DNA of 64,000 nt from the NCBI GenBank assembly GCA_963977005.1, contig CAXBMQ010000007.1, positions 148,357-212,356 of the forward strand, given 5' to 3'. Below the pieces are notes generated by a model that saw nothing but the letters and a program-made list of their open reading frames with translations, made no database searches and had not been told where the DNA came from. Positions 51,752-60,104 of the stretch are shown here, one piece after another. The stretch's first letter is position 1, and every line of letters begins with the position of its first letter. A program made the translations under genes and the position numbers. Source of the stretch: CAXBCP01 sp963977005 (lineage in GTDB: Bacteria > Pseudomonadota > Alphaproteobacteria > MPNO01 > UBA830).

Positions 51752-53830
51752 CTAGCCGTTCTCGCACCGTTGCAGGTACTGGTAATCCCGGTCGAATTCG
51801 ACGACGGGCAAACCCTTGACGATTTTCACCTTCGGCTTTTTGTTCGCTTTCAGGATTTTTTTGACCTTGGCGACATTGGTCTGGAACGGCTTGTAGAAGG
51901 CGAGTTCGGCCTTGGCGCTTTTAGCCACCGCCGCCGCACGGTGTTTCGCCGGACCGAAAGATGTGCTGGCAAACGCCTTTTGCGCTTTCAGTAGCTGGGA
52001 TATACGCCCGTCCGCTTGGCAGTTCGTGCGTGAGATCAGGCCTGCGATGGCGCCCCGGTCAGCCCAGACCTTGGGCAAAACGCGGCCCATGCCGAACGGT
52101 ATCTGGTAGTTCGCATAGGTAATCGAGGTCAGGTTTACCTTGTGGACGCCGTTTCGGATCATGTCCGAGTAAACGTTTGTCAGCATTTTGTGCCGGGCCG
52201 CGGTTTGCCAGAGCGGGATATCGGCGTTGGTCTTCCGCTTTTTCTCTTTCTTTGCGGATCGCGCTATTCCCGCAATCGCGCCGCCGACTTCTTCGGCGAC
52301 GTTCTTGATCGTGTGCCCGGCAGCCTTCGCTGCCTTGCCGATTTCCCGTCCGACCTGTTCGGCGCAGCCCGACGGCCCGACCCTGGGGGGCGGGATGTTT
52401 TTCGAGAATTTGGCCCTGATGGTCGCTTTCAGCATTGGCGGCACACAGCCCTGGTCCACGGTCAGGCGCATGCCGGACTTGGCGATCCTGAACGATGCGC
52501 CCGCCAGGGTTATGTCGCCCAGGGTGTATTTGCCCGAAAAGGCGAGCTGCGCGTTCCGCGGTCGTTTGACGTCGACGTCGATCCGGTAGGATGTATCCGA
52601 CATGGGGATCGGGTCGAGTTTCGGCGAACTCACCCGGCCACGCACCTTCAGTTTTCCGGCGCGCGGATCGATATCGGCATTGTAGGAAGATGCGTTCCAC
52701 CCGAGTATCCGGGCGGTGCCGTTGGCGGCGAAGATCGGGCCCTTTTTCCCGGTGTTCGCGACCTCTATTCCCGGCTCCGCGTAAAACGCCGTAAAGGTGC
52801 GCGGTGCCGGGAAGATGCCGGGGCGGTATGCCCTGTAGGACGGATTGCCGATCTTGATGTCGTTCAGGCTGAACGGCAGGGCCGCGGCGACCTTGGCACC
52901 GAATCTGTATTTGTTGAATTCGGGAAGCGCGTCGGCAAAATCCAGCACGGCCTTCATCGACAGCGACCGCGCACCCATGCCGAAGGCGCGCCCCTTTTTG
53001 GTCCTGCCCGATGTGACGCCGCCCCACAGGAAGTAGGTGTTTTTCTTCAGCGTAAAATCGCCCCAGGCCTGGACCGTCCTGTTCTTGCGGGCATCCTGTT
53101 TGAGCAGAATACTGACATCCCGGAAAGACGCGCCCTTGAAGGCAAACGGGTCTTTCCACGTGCCCCAGTGCATGATCTCGGCGGTCTTGACCGAACCCCG
53201 CCGGTCTTTGCCGATGCGCACGGTAGCGGTGAGATTCCCGAGTTTCAATCCGACCTTTTTCAGCAGGGCCGGAAATTCACCCGACGCACCGTCGGCGAGA
53301 CGGAGGAACACGTTGAGCGATTTATCGACCGTCAGGCGGGTGTTGGTGGCAGATGGGGCCAACGCTTTCAGTGCGCCGCCGAGCTTCCCGGGCCAGCGGG
53401 CGACATTGACCGCGCCGAGTTTCTCCGGCGCATAGACGACGACGATCGATTGCATGGCGATCTGGTCGAGCGGACCGGTATCGATCTCCAGCGCGGCGAG
53501 GGACGTTTTTCCGAGAATGGCGGCGAAGACATACTTGCCTGCGCGCCCGGGCTTATAAAGCGCGAAGGTGCCTTTTACGCCACGGACCGTAATCTGCGTG
53601 GTTGCGTAGTAATCTTTCCCGATCTTGGTGAACTTGTTTCCAAGATCGCCGGCCAGCCCGGAGACGAGCGGCAGTTCGTCGCGCTTCATTGCGCTCAGGG
53701 TCGCGGCGGCATCGCCGGGCAGGGCCGCCGCGTCTGCGACGTTTTGGTCGACGGCGAAAGCCGAAATCACGACCGAGAAAACAGCGACGGATAGCAAACG
53801 ACGAATATTCGGCAAAACAAACCTGTCCAT
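51752..53830 (-). CDS. Large exported protein of unknown function
   Basis: 692 residues. Signal peptide LLSVAVFSVVISAFAVD, with possible cleavage after residue 26 or 35. The rest is beta-rich with repeated short strands (e.g. GKTSLAALEIDTGPLDQ; GKYTLGDITLAGASFRI) and no recognised enzyme motif. Four Cys (462, 489, 604, 689) lie in the C-terminal third and may form disulfides. A lysine-rich linker (KKEKKRK, 527-533) separates a helical C-terminal region. Neighbours are unrelated. No homologue was recognised, so function is open; a surface or adhesion role would fit but is unsupported. Confidence 0.75.
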   Translation of the reverse strand: MDRFVLPNIRRLLSVAVFSVVISAFAVDQNVADAAALPGDAAATLSAMKRDELPLVSGLAGDLGNKFTKIGKDYYATTQITVRGVKGTFALYKPGRAGKYVFAAILGKTSLAALEIDTGPLDQIAMQSIVVVYAPEKLGAVNVARWPGKLGGALKALAPSATNTRLTVDKSLNVFLRLADGASGEFPALLKKVGLKLGNLTATVRIGKDRRGSVKTAEIMHWGTWKDPFAFKGASFRDVSILLKQDARKNRTVQAWGDFTLKKNTYFLWGGVTSGRTKKGRAFGMGARSLSMKAVLDFADALPEFNKYRFGAKVAAALPFSLNDIKIGNPSYRAYRPGIFPAPRTFTAFYAEPGIEVANTGKKGPIFAANGTARILGWNASSYNADIDPRAGKLKVRGRVSSPKLDPIPMSDTSYRIDVDVKRPRNAQLAFSGKYTLGDITLAGASFRIAKSGMRLTVDQGCVPPMLKATIRAKFSKNIPPPRVGPSGCAEQVGREIGKAAKAAGHTIKNVAEEVGGAIAGIARSAKKEKKRKTNADIPLWQTAARHKMLTNVYSDMIRNGVHKVNLTSITYANYQIPFGMGRVLPKVWADRGAIAGLISRTNCQADGRISQLLKAQKAFASTSFGPAKHRAAAVAKSAKAELAFYKPFQTNVAKVKKILKANKKPKVKIVKGLPVVEFDRDYQYLQRCENG

Positions 53831-53978
53831 TTAGATAGAAGTACAATTCCACCACAGGGAACCATGTGTGGTGAACTCCATAGCAGGTCGGTTTCGGATG
53901 TCTATGAGTCTTTGTTCCGGTTGTTCAGGCTGCGTTCATACTGAGCCGAAGCGTTTCCCCCGGTCGGGCGCGCGACGG

Positions 53979-54761
53979 TCAGAATTTCTCGAACAGCATG
54001 CCCTTGCCCATGAACTTGTCGTTGATGCCGGTGGCCCGGAAGGCATGCCAGATCGTCGCCATGTTGATCGGGATGATTGGCTTGCCAAGCTGCTTTTCGA
54101 GGGTGGGGAAAAGGTTGACCGCGCTGAGATTGGTGCCCGCCTGAACGATGGCATCGACATCTTCGCCGTCAAGCTGGTTGAGCACCACATCGATCACTTC
54201 CGCGGGCGGGGTATGGGCGATGGATGTTGCGGTGTCGCATTTCAGCCCGACGACCCTGGACACCTCGTAGCCGGTTTCCTCGAGAAAGCGATGGACCTGT
54301 TCGTCGCCAATCGACTGGTAGGGTGTGAGCGCTGCGACCCGTTTCGCGCCGAACGCCTTGAGCGCGGAATCGAGCGCGTTGGCGCCGGTGGTCAGTCCCA
54401 TGTCGGGGCCGATCTGTTCGCGCAGCCGCTCGGTAAATTCGGCATTCCCCTCGAGGCCGCCCCAGAAGGTTTCCGCCGACATGCCCATCATGATGTAGGT
54501 CGGCTCGCAGGTCATGATATCGCGCATGGCATCGGGGATGGTTTCCCGGATCGCATCGATAAAGGCGAGGAACATATCGTCGCTCGACAGGTCCGGCTGC
54601 TCGACGAAGAACCGCGCGAAATGCCAGGTCAGACCTTCCGGGGTCATGCGCTGGCAATCGTATTCGACCGAAATATTGGTCGACGGGATGATGACGCCGA
54701 TGCGTCCCCGCGATCCGACCCAGGGTTCCTGCGGCTTTGTCAGAGTCTGTGTGGTTGTCAT
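53979..54761 (-). CDS. Maleate-isomerase/arylmalonate-decarboxylase-like (Asp/Glu racemase superfamily)
   Basis: 260 residues. N-terminal RIGVIIPSTNISVEYD and MMGMSAETFWGGLEG, then AVVLTPY-like AALTPYQSIG and a final VQAGTNLSAV. These are positions that in maleate isomerase and arylmalonate decarboxylase carry one or two catalytic Cys; here they read Met-Ser and Gly-Thr, so the usual Cys residues appear missing. Only Cys at EYDCQ, MTCEP and LKCDT are present. The reaction is therefore uncertain. Adjacent to, and on the same strand as, a Rieske oxygenase (108-bp gap). Confidence 0.7.
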   Translation of the reverse strand: MTTTQTLTKPQEPWVGSRGRIGVIIPSTNISVEYDCQRMTPEGLTWHFARFFVEQPDLSSDDMFLAFIDAIRETIPDAMRDIMTCEPTYIMMGMSAETFWGGLEGNAEFTERLREQIGPDMGLTTGANALDSALKAFGAKRVAALTPYQSIGDEQVHRFLEETGYEVSRVVGLKCDTATSIAHTPPAEVIDVVLNQLDGEDVDAIVQAGTNLSAVNLFPTLEKQLGKPIIPINMATIWHAFRATGINDKFMGKGMLFEKF

Positions 54762-54869
54762 GGTGTTCCGAGCGGTTGTTTGAGGAAGGGGAAACGGGTG
54801 TCCGTGGAAAATGTTTCACGGCGGCGGCGAAAACGACTTGATCTGGGTCAACCTCGTGCGCGGTTTCGG

Positions 54870-55922
54870 CTATTCCGCAGCCCAGGCCTCGCCGGCGGTG
54901 ACGTTTTCAGCCTCGATCATCGCGTCCAGCATGCGGATTGCCTGCAATGCGGCGCCGTCGTGGTTGATATCGATACGCGGCAGGGTGGTGCCGGTGTCCA
55001 TGTTTTCCTGCTGGAGCCCGATGATCCACATGTCTTCGGAAAACGCTTCGTGGGTGGCCTGCACGAACATGTCCGAAATCCAGTCTTCGTCGATGCGAAA
55101 ATCGCGCGCCTGCGCCCAGAAATAATGACTGGTCTGGTCGGTCTCCGGCGTGATGGCGTTGAGGTTCCGGTAGCCGAAGCCCTGTGAGCGGTCGCCGTCG
55201 ACGGCACCGGTATTGGCGCGCGCCGCCCCGACATCGAGCTTGACGAAGGCCGGCGGTGTCCACGTGACATGCTGCCAGCGGTCGACATGTTCGCCGGGCT
55301 CGAACCCGCCCAGTTTCTGGAACATATTCGAGACCGGCGAATCCATGATCCAGCGGGTCAGCGTCACGTCGCGCTCGCCGCGCTCGAATTTCATTTGCTG
55401 TTCGGCAATGGCGCCGGTCCCCAGCGTGGACGCGTGCACGTAGGCGAGGTGGGACAGTTCCAGCAGGTTCTCGATCAGCAGTTTGTAATTGCCCTTCAGG
55501 TGCATCAGTTCGCCCTTGGCGACCCAGCCCGGCGCGTCCATCCAGTGGAAATCCTCGATGTCGTCGGGGTCTGCCAGGTCGGGATCGCCCATCCACAGCC
55601 AGATCCATTGGTTGCGCTCGACTACCGGGTAGGAGCGCACGCGGCATCCCGGCGGCACCGTGGACTGGCCGGGCACGCGGATGCAGGCGCCCGATGCGTC
55701 GTATTCCAACCCGTGATAGGGACACTGGACCCTGTCGCCGACCAGCTTGCCTTCCGACAGGGGCGCATGGCGGTGCGCACATTTATCGGCAAGGGCGACG
55801 GGGGTGCCGTCTTCCTGGCGGTAGAACACGACAGGCTCGTTCAGCAGGGTCCGACGCAGCAGGTTCTGGCGGCCGATCTCGGTACCCCAGGCCCCGACAT
55901 ACCAGGCATTCCGCAGGAACAT
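54870..55922 (-). CDS. Rieske non-heme iron oxygenase, vanillate-O-demethylase-like (copy 2)
   Basis: 350 residues. Rieske ligands CAHRHAPLS (~48) and CPYHGLE (~68); iron ligands in ENLLELSHLAYVHAS (~150). Same VanA-type architecture as the copy at 39610-40629 with moderate divergence. Likely an O-demethylase or ring hydroxylase of an aromatic acid needing a separate reductase, which is absent from the window. Upstream on the same strand is the quinone-reductase gene (103-bp gap), downstream the maleate-isomerase-like gene. Confidence 0.87.
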   Translation of the reverse strand: MFLRNAWYVGAWGTEIGRQNLLRRTLLNEPVVFYRQEDGTPVALADKCAHRHAPLSEGKLVGDRVQCPYHGLEYDASGACIRVPGQSTVPPGCRVRSYPVVERNQWIWLWMGDPDLADPDDIEDFHWMDAPGWVAKGELMHLKGNYKLLIENLLELSHLAYVHASTLGTGAIAEQQMKFERGERDVTLTRWIMDSPVSNMFQKLGGFEPGEHVDRWQHVTWTPPAFVKLDVGAARANTGAVDGDRSQGFGYRNLNAITPETDQTSHYFWAQARDFRIDEDWISDMFVQATHEAFSEDMWIIGLQQENMDTGTTLPRIDINHDGAALQAIRMLDAMIEAENVTAGEAWAAE

Positions 55923-56025
55923 GCGCGGCCTCCTCCGCTGAACAGCACGTGACGGAATTCAGGATAGGAAGTTCGGGGACGGAGCGCAAACAGCGAAGCG
56001 CCGGCGCGGCGTCACGCCGAGATGG

Positions 56026-56955
56026 CTATTTCATCCGCAGGACGATCTTGCCGCGCGCATGACCGGTCTCGCTCAGCCGGTAGGCGTCGATCGCGTCGGA
56101 GAAAAAGAATACCGTGCCGACGCTCGGCTGTACCGACCGGTCGGCAATCAGGGCGGCGATGCGTTCGGTCCCGGCGCGGTCGTAGACCACCAGCGGGGTT
56201 TCGATCCGTATATCGTCGCGCGGTTTTTCGTCCGGTACCGGCGCCGCGTTCAGGCAGACGAGGAACCCGCCGGGTTTGAGCACTTTCCGGGACTTGATAT
56301 GGGCGTCGCCGCCGACCGTGTCGTACACCACGTCGAGACCCGACAGCCGTTCGGCGAAATCCGTGGTCGTGTAGTCGATCGCCTCGTCCGCGCCGAGACC
56401 CAGAACGTAGTCGGCGTTGCGCGCGCTCGCCGTGGCATAGACGGTGGCGCCGCGCGACCTGCAGTACTGGATGGCAAAGGCGCCCACGCCGCCCGCCCCG
56501 GCATGGATCAGCACGCGCATGCCGGGCTCGATCGTCGCGGTGCGTTCCAGCGCCGTCAGCGCGGTATGGCCGACCAGCGCGATGGACGCTGCCTCGACAT
56601 GGCTGACATTGGACGGCTTGATCGCAACGACACCCGCATCGACGGCGACCAGCTCGGCATGGCTGCCCCAGCGGTTGGGCGGGCAGGTGCCGAACACCTC
56701 GTCGCCCGGTTTCAGGTCGGTAACGTTCGCGCCGACGGCGGTAACCACGCCGGATAGATCGCGTCCCGCCACATCGGGAAAGGTCAGCTCCATCCGGGCG
56801 CGCATCGCGCCGTCGCGGAACTTCCAGTCGATGGGGTTAATGCCCGCGGCATGGACTTCGACCAGCACGTCGTTCGCCCCCGGAACCGGATCCGCGACCT
56901 CATCGATGCGCATACCGTCGAGGCCGCAGTAATCGTCGAAGACAAGCGCTTTCAT
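56026..56955 (-). CDS. Zinc-independent medium-chain reductase (quinone oxidoreductase family)
   Basis: 309 residues. Family blocks: NPIDWKFRDGAM (~38), FPDVAGRDLSGVVTAVG, and the NAD(P) loop RVLIHAGAGGVGAFAIQYCRS (~150). No structural-zinc Cys cluster, so a NADPH:quinone or enone reductase. Starts 35 bp downstream of the Sua5-like stop in the same direction. Substrate unknown; an electron or enone-reduction role beside the Rieske oxygenase is speculative. Confidence 0.83.
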   Translation of the reverse strand: MKALVFDDYCGLDGMRIDEVADPVPGANDVLVEVHAAGINPIDWKFRDGAMRARMELTFPDVAGRDLSGVVTAVGANVTDLKPGDEVFGTCPPNRWGSHAELVAVDAGVVAIKPSNVSHVEAASIALVGHTALTALERTATIEPGMRVLIHAGAGGVGAFAIQYCRSRGATVYATASARNADYVLGLGADEAIDYTTTDFAERLSGLDVVYDTVGGDAHIKSRKVLKPGGFLVCLNAAPVPDEKPRDDIRIETPLVVYDRAGTERIAALIADRSVQPSVGTVFFFSDAIDAYRLSETGHARGKIVLRMK

Positions 56956-56990
56956 TTTGTGTCCTTGCTCGGGCTGCGTTCGGGCCGCGT

Positions 56991-57680
56991 TCAGGCTGCC
57001 TCATACGGATTGGGCGGCAGTTCGATATCGAAATGGGTGCGCAGGATATCGTCGATCAGGTCGAAACAGGACCCGTAGCGGATCACCTTCATATCGCTGA
57101 CATTGATCATGGTCGACGAATGATTGTACCGGTTCCAGCGCATCAGGCCGTAATCGATCACGATATCGGCGGCATCCAGAATCTGCTGTTCGATCTCGGT
57201 CGCGCGGAATTTCACGCCCTGCAGCGACACGTTGGCCGACGAGCCGATCGCCATGCGGTTATCGGCAAAGGCGAGGCGGGCGAGGTTGTCCATCAACGGC
57301 CCGGCATTGAGCAGCATGGCAAGCGTGCCGTCATGGGTCGTCTGGTTCAGCGTGTCCTCGGGCAGGTTGGCGATCGCCGGGTGGTCCATGTGCACCTTGG
57401 CGGCGGTGCCCATCGGCAGGTCCCATTCCTCGGTGATGGCGGAAACGATGGCGCGGCGGTCGTCGGGCAGGTCGTGCATCGCCATGTGCATTTCCCTGCA
57501 GCCGCAGACGGCGTTCAGTTTTTCGGGCTTGCGGTTCTTCGCCTCGAAGATGCGCCATATGGCATCCGGATCGCAGGCGACGATGACATAGCCGACATGG
57601 CTCGGGATCACGCTGATCCCGCCCTTGTCGAGCACCTCGTATACCCGTTTTGCGTCGCCTTCATAGTCGTGGATCGTCAT
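56991..57680 (-). CDS. Sua5/YciO/YrdC-domain protein
   Basis: 229 residues; start at 57680 after AAAGGAGG. Fold features: SVIPSHVGYVIVACDPDA in place of the usual PTDTVYGL-type strand, KNRKPEKLNAVCGCREM as the KRP-like loop, and MAIGSSANVSLQG as the SAN motif. The altered first motif suggests a paralogue of threonylcarbamoyl-AMP synthase, not the tRNA-modifying enzyme itself. Standing in a catabolic neighbourhood its substrate may be different; function is open. Divergent from the aminotransferase, with a parS site in the gap. Confidence 0.75.
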   Translation of the reverse strand: MTIHDYEGDAKRVYEVLDKGGISVIPSHVGYVIVACDPDAIWRIFEAKNRKPEKLNAVCGCREMHMAMHDLPDDRRAIVSAITEEWDLPMGTAAKVHMDHPAIANLPEDTLNQTTHDGTLAMLLNAGPLMDNLARLAFADNRMAIGSSANVSLQGVKFRATEIEQQILDAADIVIDYGLMRWNRYNHSSTMINVSDMKVIRYGSCFDLIDDILRTHFDIELPPNPYEAA

Positions 57681-57837
57681 GCCCGCGCTGCCTCCTTTTG
57701 TTGCCGATTGCCGGAAATATGAACGGTCCGCATTATAGGCCCGTCCCCGCGAAAGAGAATGCGTGTGCACCGGGCGGATGCGGTGCTATGTAGACGGGAA
57801 TGGATTAAACATCTGATTTAACTTGTTGAATCAGGAA

Positions 57838-57853
57838 TGTTTCACGTGAAACA
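57838..57853. promoter_or_regulatory. parS site, TGTTTCACGTGAAACA
   Basis: Perfect 16-bp palindrome identical to the bacterial ParB-binding consensus, 20 bp before the aminotransferase start. parS sites cluster near the chromosome replication origin and nucleate ParB for segregation. A half site (ATGTTTCACG) occurs at 54811-54820 but lacks the second arm. Confidence 0.9.
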
Positions 57854-57873
57854 TTGGTTTATGGTAAAAATAT

Positions 57874-59076
57874 ATGTCTGATATGATAAATTCTGATGCG
57901 CAACGTGCGTCAAACGGTCTTCGCCGGTCGATCGAGGAACTGCCCGGATCGCTGATCCGCCACGTCGCCGAGCCCAACATGGGCCGCGAGGGCCTGCTCA
58001 AGCTCTGGTTCGGCGAACCCGACGTGCCGACCCCGCAGTTCATCAAGGACGCCGCCACCGCGGCGCTCGAAGATAACCAGGTATTTTACGCGAAGAACCG
58101 CGGCGTGCCGCTATTGCGCCAGACGATTTCGGACTATGCCAGCGCGTTGCACGGCACCGATATCGGCGTCGACCGGATCACCGTGTCGGGCTCCGGCATG
58201 AACGCAATCATGATGGTGTCCGAAGCCCTGATGTCGGCGGGCGACAACATGGTCGCGGTCGGGCCGATCTGGCCGAACTGCAAGGAAACCGTGCGCATCA
58301 TGGATGCCGAGGCGCGCCAGGTCTCGCTCCGGCTCGGCGATGACGGGCGCTGGCAGCTCGACATGGACGAACTGTTCGATACCTGCGACGACCGCACCCG
58401 CGCGATCTTCGTGAATTCCCCCGGCAACCCCACCGGCTGGGTGATGCCGCGCGCCGACCAGCAGGCATTGCTCGACGAATGCCGCCGGCGGAATATCTGG
58501 CTGATCGCCGACGAGGTCTATATCCGCCTCGCCTACGAGACCGACCTGCCGATGGGGCGCGCGCCGTCCTTCCTCGACATCGCCGCACCGGACGACCGGC
58601 TGATCGTCATCAATTCGTTTTCCAAGTCCTGGTCGATGACCGGCTGGCGGCTCGGCTGGATCACCCATCCCGCCGATTGCGGCGAGGCGTTCGAAAAACT
58701 GGTCGAATACAACATCGCCAACCCGACCACCTTCGTGCAATACGCCGGCGTGGTCGCGATCCGCGACGGCGAGGATTTCGTGACGGAAACGGTGGAGCGC
58801 TACCGCCGCAACCGCGACATCGTCGTCCAGCGCCTCGGCGCCATGAAACGCGTGACCCTGTCGCGCCCCGAAGGCGCGTTCTATGCCTTCTTCGCGGTCG
58901 ACGGCATGGATGATTCCGTCGCCTTCGCCCAGAAACTGATCGACGATGTCGGCGTCGGCCTCGCCCCCGGCCGGGCGTTCAGCGAGGACGGCGAAGGCTG
59001 GATGCGCCTGTGCTTCGCCGCCGATACGGCGACGGTGTCGGCGGCGATGGACCGGCTCGATCCTGTGCTGGGGTAG
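57874..59076 (+). CDS. PLP-dependent class I aminotransferase
   Basis: 400 residues with VNSPGNPTGWVMP (~175, substrate and PLP contacts), ADEVYIRLAYE (Asp-Tyr), the Schiff-base Lys in NSFSKSWSMTGWRLGW (~245) and the C-terminal Arg in WMRLCFAAD (~378). Likely acts on aspartate, aromatic or branched amino acids; specificity cannot be read here. The parS site lies in its upstream region, so ParB spreading could influence it. No ribosome site is obvious. Confidence 0.88.
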   Translation: MSDMINSDAQRASNGLRRSIEELPGSLIRHVAEPNMGREGLLKLWFGEPDVPTPQFIKDAATAALEDNQVFYAKNRGVPLLRQTISDYASALHGTDIGVDRITVSGSGMNAIMMVSEALMSAGDNMVAVGPIWPNCKETVRIMDAEARQVSLRLGDDGRWQLDMDELFDTCDDRTRAIFVNSPGNPTGWVMPRADQQALLDECRRRNIWLIADEVYIRLAYETDLPMGRAPSFLDIAAPDDRLIVINSFSKSWSMTGWRLGWITHPADCGEAFEKLVEYNIANPTTFVQYAGVVAIRDGEDFVTETVERYRRNRDIVVQRLGAMKRVTLSRPEGAFYAFFAVDGMDDSVAFAQKLIDDVGVGLAPGRAFSEDGEGWMRLCFAADTATVSAAMDRLDPVLG

Positions 59077-59481
59077 TCAGGGTTTCGTCGCCGTGGCGGA
59101 GGCATCTGCGTTCCTCGCCCACATAACGACGAGACACGCGGCCACGTTGCCGCCCAGAAACCACGCGTAATAGAGATAATCGTTGCCGAACCCCGGCGTG
59201 AACGGGATGACCGCGTACGAGAAGTTGATCGTCCCGCTGAGCACATGCAGGTAATAGGTCCAGCCGCCCCAGCTTTTGCCGAGCCAGAGGCCCGCCGCAG
59301 CCAAAAGCCCGAACCCGCCATAGGTCAGATAGCCGAAGGCGAGGAACCCGTCATGGAACGGCGCGACCGCGTAATCGGCGAGAAACAGGAAGACATCATA
59401 GCGCAGCGCCAGCGTGCCGAGCGTCGCCAGGGCGATCAGCTTTGCGGCGCGGTCGCGGGTGAACAGGTGCCGGACGTTCAG
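59077..59481 (-). CDS. Four-TM hypothetical membrane protein
   Basis: About 134 residues with four membrane segments (LIALATLGTLALRYDVFLFL; GFLAFGYLTYGGFGLLAAAG; YYLHVLSGTINFSYAVIPF; AWFLGGNVAACLVVMWA). The gene directly follows the isochorismatase-like gene and has no ATG, GTG or TTG in a sensible position; the frame could start at a CTG overlapping the previous stop (CTGA, 59481). Function unknown. The start is therefore uncertain. Confidence 0.55.
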   Translation of the reverse strand: MNVRHLFTRDRAAKLIALATLGTLALRYDVFLFLADYAVAPFHDGFLAFGYLTYGGFGLLAAAGLWLGKSWGGWTYYLHVLSGTINFSYAVIPFTPGFGNDYLYYAWFLGGNVAACLVVMWARNADASATATKP

Positions 59482-60096
59482 GGCTTCGCCAGCGTGTCGA
59501 GCGCCGCAACCATTTCCTCGCAGGTCGCAATCTCCGATATCGTCGACAGCGAAGCGATGGTGGACTCGTGCGCCGCATCGCTGAACGCCGCGCAGCCGTC
59601 GGACAGCACGGTGGTGTGGAAATCCCGCACATGGGCGTCGCGTACCGTGGAGGCGACGCCCCCATTTGTGACGATGCCGCCGAAGATCAGGGTCTCGATC
59701 CCGGCCCGGTTCAGCATCCATTCGAGGCGGCTCTGGTAGAACGCCGAAAACGCGACCTTCTCGACGCTGAGATCGGCCGGCTGCAATTCGTCGATCAGGG
59801 CCTGGCCGCGCGATCCGGGCGCGAAGTCGCCCCTGCCGAGGAACGGGCGAAGCTGTTTCAGATGGGGGGAGATAAAGGGCGCGCCCCCCCTTGCCGGGTA
59901 CCAGCGTGAAATGGGTCGAGACGATCCAGCCGCCCACTTTGCGCATAGCCTCGGCGACACCGGCGAGTCGCGCGGGCAGGGCGGCGATAGCGTCGCAGGA
60001 CTGGTTCGCACGCCCATACGCGCCGTCCGGGTGCAGGAAATCGTTCTGCATGTCGACGAGGACGAGGGCGGTGGTCGCGGGATCAATCGCGGTCAT
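59478..60096 (-). pseudogene. Isochorismatase-like hydrolase, frameshifted in a C7 run
   Basis: The gene starts at 60096 (MTAIDPATTALVLVDMQNDF) and ends at 59478 in another frame. A run of seven C on the + strand (59884-59890) carries one base more than the family sequence requires: with six, the frame reads ...GKGGAPFISPHL and continues without stop to the terminus (TLIFGGIVTNGGVAST, MVAALDTLAKP). So it is a homopolymer indel, either real or a sequencing artefact. The position of the amidase Cys is Gly (TNGG), as in true isochorismatases (EntB, PhzD). Starts 8 bp after the SDR stop and is coupled to it. Confidence 0.8.
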
Positions 60097-60104
60097 GGCG
60101 GCGC

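Noticed and set aside
52142..53794. 550-codon open frame on the + strand opposite the 692-residue exported protein
   Set aside because: The - strand frame has a signal peptide and even composition; the + frame is Arg/Gly-rich and lacks a ribosome site.
54811..54820. Second parS site
   Set aside because: Only one arm (ATGTTTCACG) is present; the other half does not match.
57804..57822. CtrA site near parS
   Set aside because: Two TTAA elements are 9 bp apart, not the 7 bp of a CtrA box.
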